NCBI GenBank assembly: GCA_947470805.1 | Contig: CANIVU010000049.1 | Coordinates: forward strand, 1-61,059 | DNA length: 61,059 nucleotides | DNA from: Acidobacteriota bacterium | Lineage (GTDB): Bacteria > Acidobacteriota > Terriglobia > Bryobacterales > Bryobacteraceae | Direction of reading: 5' to 3' | Shown: piece after piece, positions 8,265 to 16,956 of the stretch | How positions within the stretch are numbered: the stretch's first letter is position 1 | Layout: each line of letters opens with the position of its first letter | Made by a program: the position numbers and the translations under genes | Notes under the pieces: generated by a model | Seen by the model: only the letters and a program-made list of their open reading frames with translations | Databases searched by the model: none | Told to the model about the DNA's origin: nothing

Positions 8265-9323
8265 ATGACTGAGCCCGCGCGCCCCCGTCTCCACTCGCTC
8301 GATCAATTCCGCGGCTATACCGTCGCCGGCATGTTCCTGGTGAACTTTCTAGGCGGGTTCGCGGCCATCCATCCCCTTCTAAAGCACCACAACACGTACT
8401 GCAGCTATGCCGACACCATCATGCCGCAGTTCTTCTTCGCCGTCGGTTTCGCGCTTCGCCTGGCCTTCCTCCGGCACGTTGACAAGGTCGGCTCGCGGGA
8501 GGCCTACAAACAAGCCATCACCCGCGGCTTCGGCCTCATCCTCGTCGGCGCGGTGATCTATCATCTGGACGGCAAGTTCCCCACCTGGGATGCGCTTTCC
8601 GCCCAAGGGCTTTCCGGCTTCCTGTCTAACGCCTGGCGCCGATCTATGTTCCAGGCGCTCGTCCACATCGGCGTCACCAGTCTCTGGGTCCTGCCCGTCA
8701 TCGCCCGCTCCGCCCGCACTCAGCTGCTGTGGCTCCTCGGTTCCGCCGCCCTGCACGTCGTCCTCTCCGCCACCTGGTGGCACGAATGGCTCCGCACCAA
8801 TCGCGTCATCGATGGTGGCGCTCTCGGCTTTCTCACCTGGACGATTCCCGTCCTCGCCGGTTCTCTCACCTACATGCATGCCGACGCTACCAAGACCGCC
8901 ATGCTCCGCGTCGCAGCCCTCCTGATGGCCGCCGGCTACGCCCTCTCGTGCCTGTCCAACGGCGGTATCCTCGCCGCTCCCCCCTTCGTCGCTCCCTGGC
9001 ACGCCCGCGACATGTGGACCATGAGCCAGCAAGCCGGCAGCGTGTCGTACCTGACGTTCGCCACCGGCTTCTCACTCGCCGTCTACGTCTTCTTCCGCTG
9101 GTGGACGGATGAAAAAGGGCGTCAACTCGGCGTATTCCGCACCCTCGGCGTCAACGCCCTGGCCGGCTACATCATCCACAGTCTGGTGGAAGACGCCGTC
9201 AAACCCTACGCGCCCAAGGATTCTCCGCTCGCTTGGGCGCTGTTCACATTTGCCATCTTCTTCGGAATCAGTTGGCTGTTCCTGCGATCACTGGAACGCA
9301 ACAAACTGTTCCTCAGGCTCTAG
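8265..9323 (+). CDS. Heparan-alpha-glucosaminide N-acetyltransferase-like membrane acyltransferase
   Basis: A 352-residue multispanning membrane protein. It begins with the family signature SLDQFRGYTVAGMFLVNFLG, as in HGSNAT/NagX (DUF5009, DUF1624) proteins. About ten hydrophobic segments follow, and a late NALAGYIIHSLVED motif is typical of the group. These proteins move acyl groups across the membrane onto sugars. Here the likely substrate is a surface or scavenged amino sugar, judged from the neighbouring polysaccharide genes. It starts 12 bases after the pseudokinase gene, so it is probably in the same operon. It converges on the DinB-like gene at 9327. Confidence 0.8.
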   Translation: MTEPARPRLHSLDQFRGYTVAGMFLVNFLGGFAAIHPLLKHHNTYCSYADTIMPQFFFAVGFALRLAFLRHVDKVGSREAYKQAITRGFGLILVGAVIYHLDGKFPTWDALSAQGLSGFLSNAWRRSMFQALVHIGVTSLWVLPVIARSARTQLLWLLGSAALHVVLSATWWHEWLRTNRVIDGGALGFLTWTIPVLAGSLTYMHADATKTAMLRVAALLMAAGYALSCLSNGGILAAPPFVAPWHARDMWTMSQQAGSVSYLTFATGFSLAVYVFFRWWTDEKGRQLGVFRTLGVNALAGYIIHSLVEDAVKPYAPKDSPLAWALFTFAIFFGISWLFLRSLERNKLFLRL

Positions 9324-9326
9324 CTA

Positions 9327-9830
9327 CTAGCGGCCTTCGCTCGACGGCGGAACCAATCCGCTCGAGCGCATGTAGGTAACCAGGTTCCCGTAGTGCTCGT
9401 AGACGTGCATATTGTTAAAGAACAAAACGCCGGCCCGAGTGCGGTCCTGTCCAAAGAACTTCACCGATTCCACCGCCGAAGCACCCGTCAAACCGCCATA
9501 AACCTTATCGCAATAGGCGATCGAATCTTTCAACGAAGCAACCAGGGCGTCCTTCGTCTTCATCGTCTTCTCCGCACCGGCCGGCGTCTTCTTCTCGCCA
9601 GCGGCAGCCGCGCAGAACATCACGGTCGCATCGGCAATGTGCCCCACGAACCCGCCGAACGTCCGCACTTCCGGCGTGGCCTTGTAGTCATACTTTTCCG
9701 CCGGCATCTTTTCCGCGGCCTTCAACACGTTCGTGATGGCCTGTTTCCACTGGCCCGTCGCGTCTTTCACCAACAGGTCCTGCGCGCTCAGTGCGCCCAT
9801 CGCCAACATTCCAATCAATAGGAGTTTCAT
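9327..9830 (-). CDS. Secreted DinB-like metal-binding protein
   Basis: A 167-residue protein with signal peptide (KLLLIGMLAMGALSA) and a DinB four-helix bundle. Three histidines expected for the metal site are present: His64 in VGHIAD, and His142 and His146 in MHVYEHYGNLV. DinB/YfiT proteins are often thiol-dependent transferases or hydrolases. An exported version is common in Solibacter-type acidobacteria; the substrate is unknown. It is convergent with the acyltransferase gene, with only 3 bases between the stops. Confidence 0.8.
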   Translation of the reverse strand: MKLLLIGMLAMGALSAQDLLVKDATGQWKQAITNVLKAAEKMPAEKYDYKATPEVRTFGGFVGHIADATVMFCAAAAGEKKTPAGAEKTMKTKDALVASLKDSIAYCDKVYGGLTGASAVESVKFFGQDRTRAGVLFFNNMHVYEHYGNLVTYMRSSGLVPPSSEGR

Positions 9831-9840
9831 ACAGAACAGT

Positions 9841-11250
9841 CTAAACCAACAAATCCTTCATGACCCTTCCTTCATCCGTCGGTCCAATCAAGCGCTGATT
9901 CAGCCCCAGATACGAATAGTGCAACTTATACGGATCCAACCCGATCTGGTGCAAAATCGTCGCCTGTAAATCCTTCGGCGTCATCTTGTCCTTGGTCACG
10001 TAGTAACCAATCTCATCCGTCTCCCCGTAATTCAGGCCCTTCTTCATCCCACCGCCGGCCATCCACATCGTATAGGCGTAGGGGTGATGATCGCGCCCGA
10101 TAAACGCGCCTTCGGTCCCGCCGCGGTTCTCCCGCATCGGCGTCCGTCCGAATTCCCCGCCCCACACAACCAAGGTCTGATCCAGCAGCCCGCGCTGTTT
10201 CAAGTCGCGAATCAGCGCCGTCACCGCCTGGTCGGCCGTCTTGATATGCGGTTGCAACGCATACTGAATGTCGTCGCGCTTGCTGGTCCCGTGGTGGTCC
10301 CAACCCCAATCGTAGATCTGCACAAACCGCACGCCGTTTTCAACCAGCCGCCTCGCCAACAAACAGTTATTCGCCAAACTCGTCTTCCCCGGCTCGGTGC
10401 CATACATCTTATGCACCGCCTCCGGCTCTTTCGAAATGTCCATCACATTTGGAACAGAAATCTGCATGCGATAGGCCAACTCATACTGCCCCATCCGCGC
10501 ATCAATCTCCGGGTCCCCCGCCTGCTTGGCCTGCATCGCGTTCAGGTCTTTCAACGCGTCCAGCGTCTTCCGCCGCACGTTTCGCGTCATCCCCTCCGGA
10601 TCACTCAGGAACAGTACCGGATCCCCATGGGACCGGCAATGCACCCCCTGATGAATACTCGGCAAAAACGCCGATCCCCACAAGGACTTTCCGCCGTCCG
10701 GATTGTTCCCGCCGCTCGTCAACACCACGAATCCCGGCAGATCCTTATTCTCCGAACCCAATCCGTACGTCGCCCACGCCCCCATCGACGCAAACCCGAA
10801 CCGCGGATTCCCCGTATGCAAAAACAGCTGCGCCGGCGCATGGTTGAACTGGTCTGTGCTCATCGACCGGACAATCGTCACATCGTCCACAATCTTCGAA
10901 AACTCGGGCATCAACTCGCTCACCCAAGCGCCCGATTGCCCATGCTGCTTGAACTTGTACGGCGTCCCCAGCATCTTCGGTACGCCCTTAATAAATGCGA
11001 ACCTTTTGCCCTTCAGTAACTCATCCGGACAAGGTTTCCCGTTGTACTTCACCAACTCCGGCTTATAGTCAAACAGCTCCAACTGGCTCGGTGAACCCGC
11101 CATATGCAGGAAGATGACAGACTTCGCCTTCGCCACCGGCAACCGCGCCTCCTGCGCCTCGGCCAGGAACATATTCGCCAATCCAATGCCGCAGCCGCTC
11201 AGGAAATGCCGTCGCGTCGCCGCCAGTGCCGTTCGCATCTTCTCGTTCAT
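9841..11250 (-). CDS. DUF1501 protein with Tat signal
   Basis: A 469-residue member of the DUF1501 family (sulfatase-like alkaline-phosphatase fold). The start at 11250 is chosen because its ATG overlaps the stop of the upstream gene (ATGA) and leads straight into a twin-arginine signal (TRRHFLSGCGIGLANMFLAEA). Family hallmarks are visible: FLHMAGSPSQLELFDYKPEL, VVWGGEFGRTP and GRDHHPYAYTMWMAGGG. DUF1501 genes almost always follow a PSD1 cytochrome gene, as here. The pair is thought to act on complex organic or polysaccharide substrates in the periplasm, but the reaction is not established. Confidence 0.9.
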   Translation of the reverse strand: MNEKMRTALAATRRHFLSGCGIGLANMFLAEAQEARLPVAKAKSVIFLHMAGSPSQLELFDYKPELVKYNGKPCPDELLKGKRFAFIKGVPKMLGTPYKFKQHGQSGAWVSELMPEFSKIVDDVTIVRSMSTDQFNHAPAQLFLHTGNPRFGFASMGAWATYGLGSENKDLPGFVVLTSGGNNPDGGKSLWGSAFLPSIHQGVHCRSHGDPVLFLSDPEGMTRNVRRKTLDALKDLNAMQAKQAGDPEIDARMGQYELAYRMQISVPNVMDISKEPEAVHKMYGTEPGKTSLANNCLLARRLVENGVRFVQIYDWGWDHHGTSKRDDIQYALQPHIKTADQAVTALIRDLKQRGLLDQTLVVWGGEFGRTPMRENRGGTEGAFIGRDHHPYAYTMWMAGGGMKKGLNYGETDEIGYYVTKDKMTPKDLQATILHQIGLDPYKLHYSYLGLNQRLIGPTDEGRVMKDLLV

Positions 11251-13844
11251 CGCCGTGTCACCGTTTCGTCCAGATTCAACACCGTATTCGCCACCACCAC
11301 CCACGCCGCGCGTCCAGCGTCATTTCGCCCGGGCTGTATTCGCGGCAACGGCAGTGATCCAATCAATCCCGGGTCGAAGAGCTGCTCGGCGCTCTGCGCC
11401 CCATACCGCCCCACGCGCACGGCAATGACATTCTTTCCCGGCCGGAACGCCTTCTGTCCGTTCTCATTCAGCGTGTACTCGTAGTGGCCGGCTCGTTCGT
11501 AGATGTTATTCAACGCCGACACGCCATTCACCCATACATCGAACTGCGCATTGGTCCGCACCGGCATCTTGAACTTCGTCGGCATGGGCGACGGCAGGTC
11601 AATCGCGTATCGCAAATACAGAGTTTCCGTCTCCCACGGAGTCCGAATCGTGACTGTCTCACTTGGCTTCGTCAACTTGCCAAAGTACCCCGGCCCCGCT
11701 CCCCACCGGCTATCGTCAAATGCCGGTTTCATCCAGTCCGCGCCCGGGTCGGCCGTCGCAAATCGCCACTCCTTCGGAGCTGTTCGCCCATCTGGAATCA
11801 ACGTAGCCACGCGGTCCTCCGTATAGAGCACTTCGCTATAACGCAGCAGTTTGCTGACATTCTCCGGTTGCGCCCGCAGCTCCGTCTCGGCCTGCCGCTG
11901 CAGTTGCAGAACGCGCGCCGCTTCCGCCTTCGTGGGCGGCCGCAACAGCACGAGCTCGAACAGCCGCTTCGCCGGATCCAGCGGCGACTCCTTCACGGCC
12001 TTCTCCGCCAACCGCTGCGCCGCTTCCATAAACGCAGGATCGTTCATCGACGTCAGCGCCTGCAACGGCGTATTCGTCCGAATCCGCCGAATCGTGCACG
12101 TTTCCCCATTCGGGGCGTCGAAGTTAATCATCGATGGATACGCACTCGTCCGCCGCATGAACGTATACATCGCGCGCCGGTACCGGTCCTCGCCCTTTGA
12201 CGTCTCCCAGTTATCGCCGTTATAGACCACAAGCCACACGCCGTCCGGCTGCCACGGCATCACCGGCGGGCCAAACTGCTTCTTGCTCAGCAGTCCCGCC
12301 GCCGCAAGTGCCTGGTCCCGTACCACTTCTGCATCCAGCCGGAATCGCGCTCCTCGCGCATAGTACTTGTTCGCCGGGTCCAGTTTCAGGAGGGATGGAG
12401 TCACCTCCGAAGCCTGCTTGTAGGTCGCCGACAGGACGATCCGCTTCAAAAGCTTCTTCACATCCCAGTCTTTCTGAAAGTCCAACGCCAGAATGTCTAA
12501 CAACTCCGGATGCGTCGGCCCTATGCCCTGCGTCCCGAAGTCTTCTTCTGATTCCACCAATCCCCGGCCAAACAGGCGCGCCCAGAACCGGTTCACCGTC
12601 ACCCGCGCTGTCAGCGGATTCTCAGCGCTCACCAGCCATTGCGCAAAGCCCAACCGGTTCACCGGCGCCTTCGCCGGCAATTGGTGGAACGCTGCCGGCA
12701 CCGCCGCCTTTACCTCTTCGCCCGGCGTCAAATAATTCCCACGATCGAAAATCCGCGTCTTGCGCTGCTTTTCGGCGGGCAGTTCCTTCAGCACTAGCGT
12801 CGACGCCGCCGATGTCAATTTCAATACCGGCCGGTCCGAGTTATGGTCGTCATCGGCCGTCTGATTGAAGAACGCGTAAAGCTGATAGAACTCCTTGTGC
12901 GTCAGCGGGTCGTATTTATGTGTGTGGCACTGCGCGCAACCCCACGTTTGCCCCATCCATACTTGACCCGTCGTCGCCACCCGGTCACGAATGGCGGCGT
13001 CACGAAACTCCTCATCGTCGGTTCCGCCCTCGCGGTTGGTCATCGTATTCCGGTGAAATCCCGTGGCGATCAAATCGTCCACCGATGGATCCGGAATCAG
13101 GTCGCCCGCCAACTGCAATTGCGTGAACTTGTCGAACGGCACATTTTCGTTGTACGCACGGATCACCCAATCGCGATAGGGCCAGATGGACCGCTTCGCA
13201 TCGCTTTCATACCCCATGGTGTCGGCATACCGCGCCAGGTCCAGCCAAACTTTCGCCCAGCGTTCCCCATACTGCGGACTCGCCAACAGCGCGTCCACAT
13301 ACTTCTCATAGGCGCCCGTCTTCATGTACTCTGCCAGCACCGCCGCCTCCGGTGGCACTCCGGTCAAATCCAGCGCCACGCGCCGCGCCAGCGTCGCCCG
13401 GTCGGCCTCTTTGGCGCCCGTCCAACCCAACTCCGTCAACTTCGCCTGCACAAAGAAATCAATGGCATTCGCCGTCGGCGGAAACGCCGCCCGCTTCGGC
13501 TTTTCATACGCCCAATGGTTCGTGTACTTCGCCCCCGCGTCAATCCACTGCCGCAGCAACCCAACCTCGGTCTCCGTCAACCGCGGCCCCGTCGGCGGCA
13601 TCGGCCGCGAAGCATGCGTCACCCGCGCCAACACGCGCGATTTCGCCGCATTCCCGGGCACAATCGCCCCCGTCTTCGTCGCCCCTTCAAACGTGTCCAG
13701 CCGCAACCCCGCCTGCCGCCCATGCTCGTCCGGTCCATGGCACGCCACACACTTTTTCCCCAACAACGGCCGAATATCCCGTTGGAACTCCGGCGCCTGC
13801 CCGTACGCGCACACCGCAAAAAGGGCCAAGACGATTCTGAACAT
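11247..13844 (-). CDS. PSD1 / planctomycete cytochrome c domain protein
   Basis: An 865-residue secreted protein. The start at 13844 gives a clean signal peptide (MFRIVLALFAVCAYGQ); an alternative ATG at 13853 adds three residues. Domain order: a heme c domain with CVACH at residues 32-36, a DUF1549/PSCyt2 region (about 120-330) with a second heme-like CAQCH, then DUF1553/PSD1 (about 400-690). A C-terminal beta-sandwich follows (about 700-840, with LYLRYAIDLPSPMP and FDVWVNGVSALNN) that looks carbohydrate-binding. It is coupled to the DUF1501 gene by ATGA and is divergent from the deacetylase gene, with only 25 bases between start codons. Confidence 0.9.
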   Translation of the reverse strand: MFRIVLALFAVCAYGQAPEFQRDIRPLLGKKCVACHGPDEHGRQAGLRLDTFEGATKTGAIVPGNAAKSRVLARVTHASRPMPPTGPRLTETEVGLLRQWIDAGAKYTNHWAYEKPKRAAFPPTANAIDFFVQAKLTELGWTGAKEADRATLARRVALDLTGVPPEAAVLAEYMKTGAYEKYVDALLASPQYGERWAKVWLDLARYADTMGYESDAKRSIWPYRDWVIRAYNENVPFDKFTQLQLAGDLIPDPSVDDLIATGFHRNTMTNREGGTDDEEFRDAAIRDRVATTGQVWMGQTWGCAQCHTHKYDPLTHKEFYQLYAFFNQTADDDHNSDRPVLKLTSAASTLVLKELPAEKQRKTRIFDRGNYLTPGEEVKAAVPAAFHQLPAKAPVNRLGFAQWLVSAENPLTARVTVNRFWARLFGRGLVESEEDFGTQGIGPTHPELLDILALDFQKDWDVKKLLKRIVLSATYKQASEVTPSLLKLDPANKYYARGARFRLDAEVVRDQALAAAGLLSKKQFGPPVMPWQPDGVWLVVYNGDNWETSKGEDRYRRAMYTFMRRTSAYPSMINFDAPNGETCTIRRIRTNTPLQALTSMNDPAFMEAAQRLAEKAVKESPLDPAKRLFELVLLRPPTKAEAARVLQLQRQAETELRAQPENVSKLLRYSEVLYTEDRVATLIPDGRTAPKEWRFATADPGADWMKPAFDDSRWGAGPGYFGKLTKPSETVTIRTPWETETLYLRYAIDLPSPMPTKFKMPVRTNAQFDVWVNGVSALNNIYERAGHYEYTLNENGQKAFRPGKNVIAVRVGRYGAQSAEQLFDPGLIGSLPLPRIQPGRNDAGRAAWVVVANTVLNLDETVTRR

Positions 13845-13852
13845 AGCTCCCA

Positions 13853-13861
13853 TGTTATAAC
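13853..13861 (+). promoter_or_regulatory. Extended -10 promoter in a palindrome shared by divergent genes
   Basis: TG-T-TATAAC at 13853-13861 is an extended -10 element ending 8 bases before the ATG at 13870, so the deacetylase mRNA would be essentially leaderless. GTTATAAC (13854-13861) is a perfect palindrome, so the same bases read TATAAC on the other strand, 10 bases before the ATG at 13844. No good -35 is seen either way. Confidence 0.5.
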
Positions 13862-13869
13862 CAGAATCC

Positions 13870-15234
13870 ATGCGATTTCTCCTCGCGCTACTCTTGGCCC
13901 TCCCCCTCCTCGCCCAAACGAAGCCCATCTACTACCTCCTCTGGTTCGACACCGAAGACTACGTCGACCCCGCCAGCGACGACGCCGCCCTCCGCCTCGC
14001 CCAAACCCTCGAAAAAATGGGCGTCCGCGCCACCTTCAAAGTGGTCGGCGAAAAGGCCCGCCGCCTGGAAAAACGCGACCGCCGCGACGTCATCACCGCT
14101 CTCTCCCGGCACGACATCGGCTACCACACCAACTACCACAGCATCCCGCCCGCCCCGGCCGCCTATCAGCGCATCCTGCACCCCCTCGAAGCCGTCGAAG
14201 AGTTCACACGCCGCGAAGAACCCGGTCTCCGCGATATCCAACGCATCTTCGGCGTACTCCCCAGTTGCTACGGCCAACCCGGTGACTCCTGGGGCCCCGC
14301 CGCCAACGTGGCTCTCCGCCGCTGGGGCGTGCCCGTGTATATGGACGACGGCGGCCAGGTCGGCCTCAACGGTCAACCCTTTTGGCTCGGCGGCATGCTC
14401 TACGTCTTCAACCTCAAAGGCAAAACGCTCCGCCCCGATATCAACAAACCTGAAACTCTCGACGCCACCAACCAGAAGTTCGACGGCATCGTCTCCGCTC
14501 TCCGCGAAAAGGGCGGCGTCATTCAAACCTACTTCCACCCCACCGAATTCTCCGCCACCGAGTTCTGGGACGGGGTCAACTTCCTCGGCGGCAACTACAC
14601 CCCGCCCGAAGGCTACAAAATGCCCCGTCGGCGCTCGCCCGAATCTGCCGAGGCCGCCTACAAAGCCCTCTTCGATTTCGTTCGCCACGTCCAATCCATC
14701 CCCGGCGTCCAAATCGTCACCGCGCGCCAGATGCCCCTGTTCTTCCACAATCCGGTACAACTCCCCACAGCTGCTGAAGCCCGCCGCCACCTCCAATCCG
14801 CTATCGACATCCAGGGCCCCTATTCCGCCGCCGATCAGCTCCTCTCCCTCCTCGGTCTTGAACCGCAGTACGTCGATGGCCCTGTCGCCCGCGGCACCTC
14901 CGTAACCGCCGGCCCGACCCTCTCCCGCATGCTCTTCGAACGCGCCAAACAGGACGCCATCGGCTACATCCAAGCCCACAAACGCCTCCCCCACACCATC
15001 TGGGCCGGGTCTGACCGCCTGTCACTTCCCGACTTCGCCGCCACCCTCGCCCACGACAACGGCGGGCCGGAAATCCAAATCCACAAAGGCGTCACCGCTT
15101 TCGAACGCCACGTCGCCGCCGATACCGACAAGACCTACGGCTGGGTCATCCACCCCAAAGGCTTCTCCGCCCCCGAGCTTTTAGAGCAAGCCCGCCTCCA
15201 AGCCTGGACCCTGAAACCCGCCGTGTTGCGATAG
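13870..15234 (+). CDS. Secreted NodB-type polysaccharide deacetylase-like protein
   Basis: A 454-residue exported protein with signal peptide (RFLLALLLALPLLAQ). The NodB fold is shown by motif 1, WFDTEDY (metal Asp), by ATFKVVGEKA, and by motif 2, HDIGYHTNYH, with the two metal-binding histidines. The family removes N- or O-acetyl groups from sugars; the acceptor here is unknown. The region after about residue 290 (TAAEARRHLQSAIDIQGPYS) is a separate helical domain containing VTAGPTLSRML, similar to pseudomurein-binding or S-layer-type repeats. The start follows directly on the candidate -10 at 13856. The next gene, a sialidase-like protein, begins 18 bases downstream. Confidence 0.75.
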   Translation: MRFLLALLLALPLLAQTKPIYYLLWFDTEDYVDPASDDAALRLAQTLEKMGVRATFKVVGEKARRLEKRDRRDVITALSRHDIGYHTNYHSIPPAPAAYQRILHPLEAVEEFTRREEPGLRDIQRIFGVLPSCYGQPGDSWGPAANVALRRWGVPVYMDDGGQVGLNGQPFWLGGMLYVFNLKGKTLRPDINKPETLDATNQKFDGIVSALREKGGVIQTYFHPTEFSATEFWDGVNFLGGNYTPPEGYKMPRRRSPESAEAAYKALFDFVRHVQSIPGVQIVTARQMPLFFHNPVQLPTAAEARRHLQSAIDIQGPYSAADQLLSLLGLEPQYVDGPVARGTSVTAGPTLSRMLFERAKQDAIGYIQAHKRLPHTIWAGSDRLSLPDFAATLAHDNGGPEIQIHKGVTAFERHVAADTDKTYGWVIHPKGFSAPELLEQARLQAWTLKPAVLR

Positions 15235-15252
15235 AACCAGTAGCCCAAGTAC

Positions 15253-16956
15253 ATGAAACTCTCACTCCTCCTCCTCTCCGTCGTGGCTTTAGCCCAGCCT
15301 GTCGACCCCCGCAACATCACCACCGGCTCCGTCATCCCCGACGAGTTCTACGCCGACCAGCCCTATATCGTCAAAACCAATGACGGCGCCTGGCTCTGCG
15401 TCATCACCACCGGCCCCGGCGTCGAAGGCGCCGGCGGCCAGCACGTCGTCAGCGTCCGCAGTATCGACCGCGGCAAGACCTGGGACAAACCTGTCGACAT
15501 CGAACCGGGCACCGGACCCGAAGCCTCCTACGCTGTCATGCTGAAGGCGAAATCCGGTCGCGTCTACGTCTTCTACAACCACAACACCGACAACGTCCGC
15601 CAGGTCATCGCCGACAAACCCGCCTACAAGGACGGCTTCAATAAACGCGTCGACTCCCTCGGTCACTTCGTCTTCAAATACTCGGACGACCACGGCCGCA
15701 CCTGGTCCAATGAGCGCTACGACATCCCCCAGCGCGATTTCGAAATTGACCGCAAAAACCCCTATCAAGGCAAACTGAAGTTCTTCTGGACCGTCGGCAA
15801 GGCATTTGAATACAAGGGTGCCGGCATGGTCCCGCTCCACAAGGTCGGCGGCTTCGGCGAAGGCTTCTTCACCTCGTCCGAAGGCGTGCTGCTGAAAAGC
15901 CCCAACATCCTCACCGAAATGGACCCCAAGAAGATCACTTGGTCCACGCTCCCCGATGGCGACATCGGCATCCGCGCGCCACAAGGCGGCGGAACGATCG
16001 CCGAAGAACAGTCATTTTCCGTCATGGCCGACGGCTCCATCTTCTGCGTCTTCCGCACCATCGACGGCCACTCCGCCCACACCTATTCCCGCGACGGCGG
16101 CCACACCTGGGAGCCCTCCCAATACATGCGCTTCGCCGACGGCCGCCTCATGAAACACCCCCGCGCCGCCAACTTCGCCTGGCGCGCCGAAAACGGCAAA
16201 TACCTCTACTGGTTCCACAACCACGGCGGCCGCTTCATCCGCGAAAGCCCCCGCCGCCGCACTATCGCCTACGACGATCGCAACCCCGTCTGGCTCTCCG
16301 GCGGCACCGAAGTCAACGGTCGCATCGAATGGTCCCAACCTGAAATCGCTCTCTACAATGACGACGCGGCCATGCGCATGAGCTACCCCGACCTCGTCGA
16401 AGACGGCGGCAAATACTACCTCACCGAAACCGAAAAAGAGATCGCCCGCGTCCACGAAATCGCGCCCGATCTCCTGAACGGCCTCTGGTCCAAAATCCCC
16501 GCGCCATCCGCGCCCGCCAAGCCCAACTTCGCCTTCAACAACCGCCGCCACCTCCAGAGCTTTTCCCTGGACGTCTGGGTGTCGGCCCCACAACCAGGCA
16601 CCGTGCTGCTCTCCGCTCCCGGCGTGACGCTGAAGGCCATTGAAAACAACGCCGTCGAACTCACCCTCACCGATGGCCGATCCATCAACACCTGGGCCTC
16701 CGACCCCAGTACCGACCCGCTCCGCCACATCGTCGCCATCGTCGACGCCGGACCCAACGTCATCAGCTACGTCATCAACGGCAAGCTCAACGACGGCGGC
16801 GACCACCGCCAGTTCGGCTGGGGCCGCATCAGCCCCAACATGCTCCAAATCAAAGGCATATCCGAACTCAAAGCCGGCCCCGCGGTAAAGAAGCACCAGG
16901 TCTTCGACCGCAACCTCCGCACCGCTGAAGCTATTGCGTTATTTGCAGCTCAATAA
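15253..16956 (+). CDS. Secreted sialidase-like BNR/Asp-box protein with LamG-like tail
   Basis: A 567-residue protein with signal peptide (KLSLLLLSVVALAQP). Three Asp-boxes of a six-bladed sialidase-type propeller are clear: SIDRGKTW, SDDHGRTW and SRDGGHTW. After about residue 420 a concanavalin/LamG-like module follows (RRHLQSFSLDVWVSAPQPGT to NVISYVINGKLNDGG). Such proteins hydrolyse or bind glycans outside the cytoplasm; a true sialidase activity is not shown. It likely shares transcription with the deacetylase before it. Its last 26 bases overlap the convergent ThDP-enzyme gene. Confidence 0.8.
   Translation: MKLSLLLLSVVALAQPVDPRNITTGSVIPDEFYADQPYIVKTNDGAWLCVITTGPGVEGAGGQHVVSVRSIDRGKTWDKPVDIEPGTGPEASYAVMLKAKSGRVYVFYNHNTDNVRQVIADKPAYKDGFNKRVDSLGHFVFKYSDDHGRTWSNERYDIPQRDFEIDRKNPYQGKLKFFWTVGKAFEYKGAGMVPLHKVGGFGEGFFTSSEGVLLKSPNILTEMDPKKITWSTLPDGDIGIRAPQGGGTIAEEQSFSVMADGSIFCVFRTIDGHSAHTYSRDGGHTWEPSQYMRFADGRLMKHPRAANFAWRAENGKYLYWFHNHGGRFIRESPRRRTIAYDDRNPVWLSGGTEVNGRIEWSQPEIALYNDDAAMRMSYPDLVEDGGKYYLTETEKEIARVHEIAPDLLNGLWSKIPAPSAPAKPNFAFNNRRHLQSFSLDVWVSAPQPGTVLLSAPGVTLKAIENNAVELTLTDGRSINTWASDPSTDPLRHIVAIVDAGPNVISYVINGKLNDGGDHRQFGWGRISPNMLQIKGISELKAGPAVKKHQVFDRNLRTAEAIALFAAQ

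Noticed and set aside
12843-14285. A 480-codon plus-strand frame spanning the start of the PSD1 gene and the deacetylase gene
   Set aside because: Arg/Pro/His-rich shadow that crosses two gene starts with clear signal peptides.
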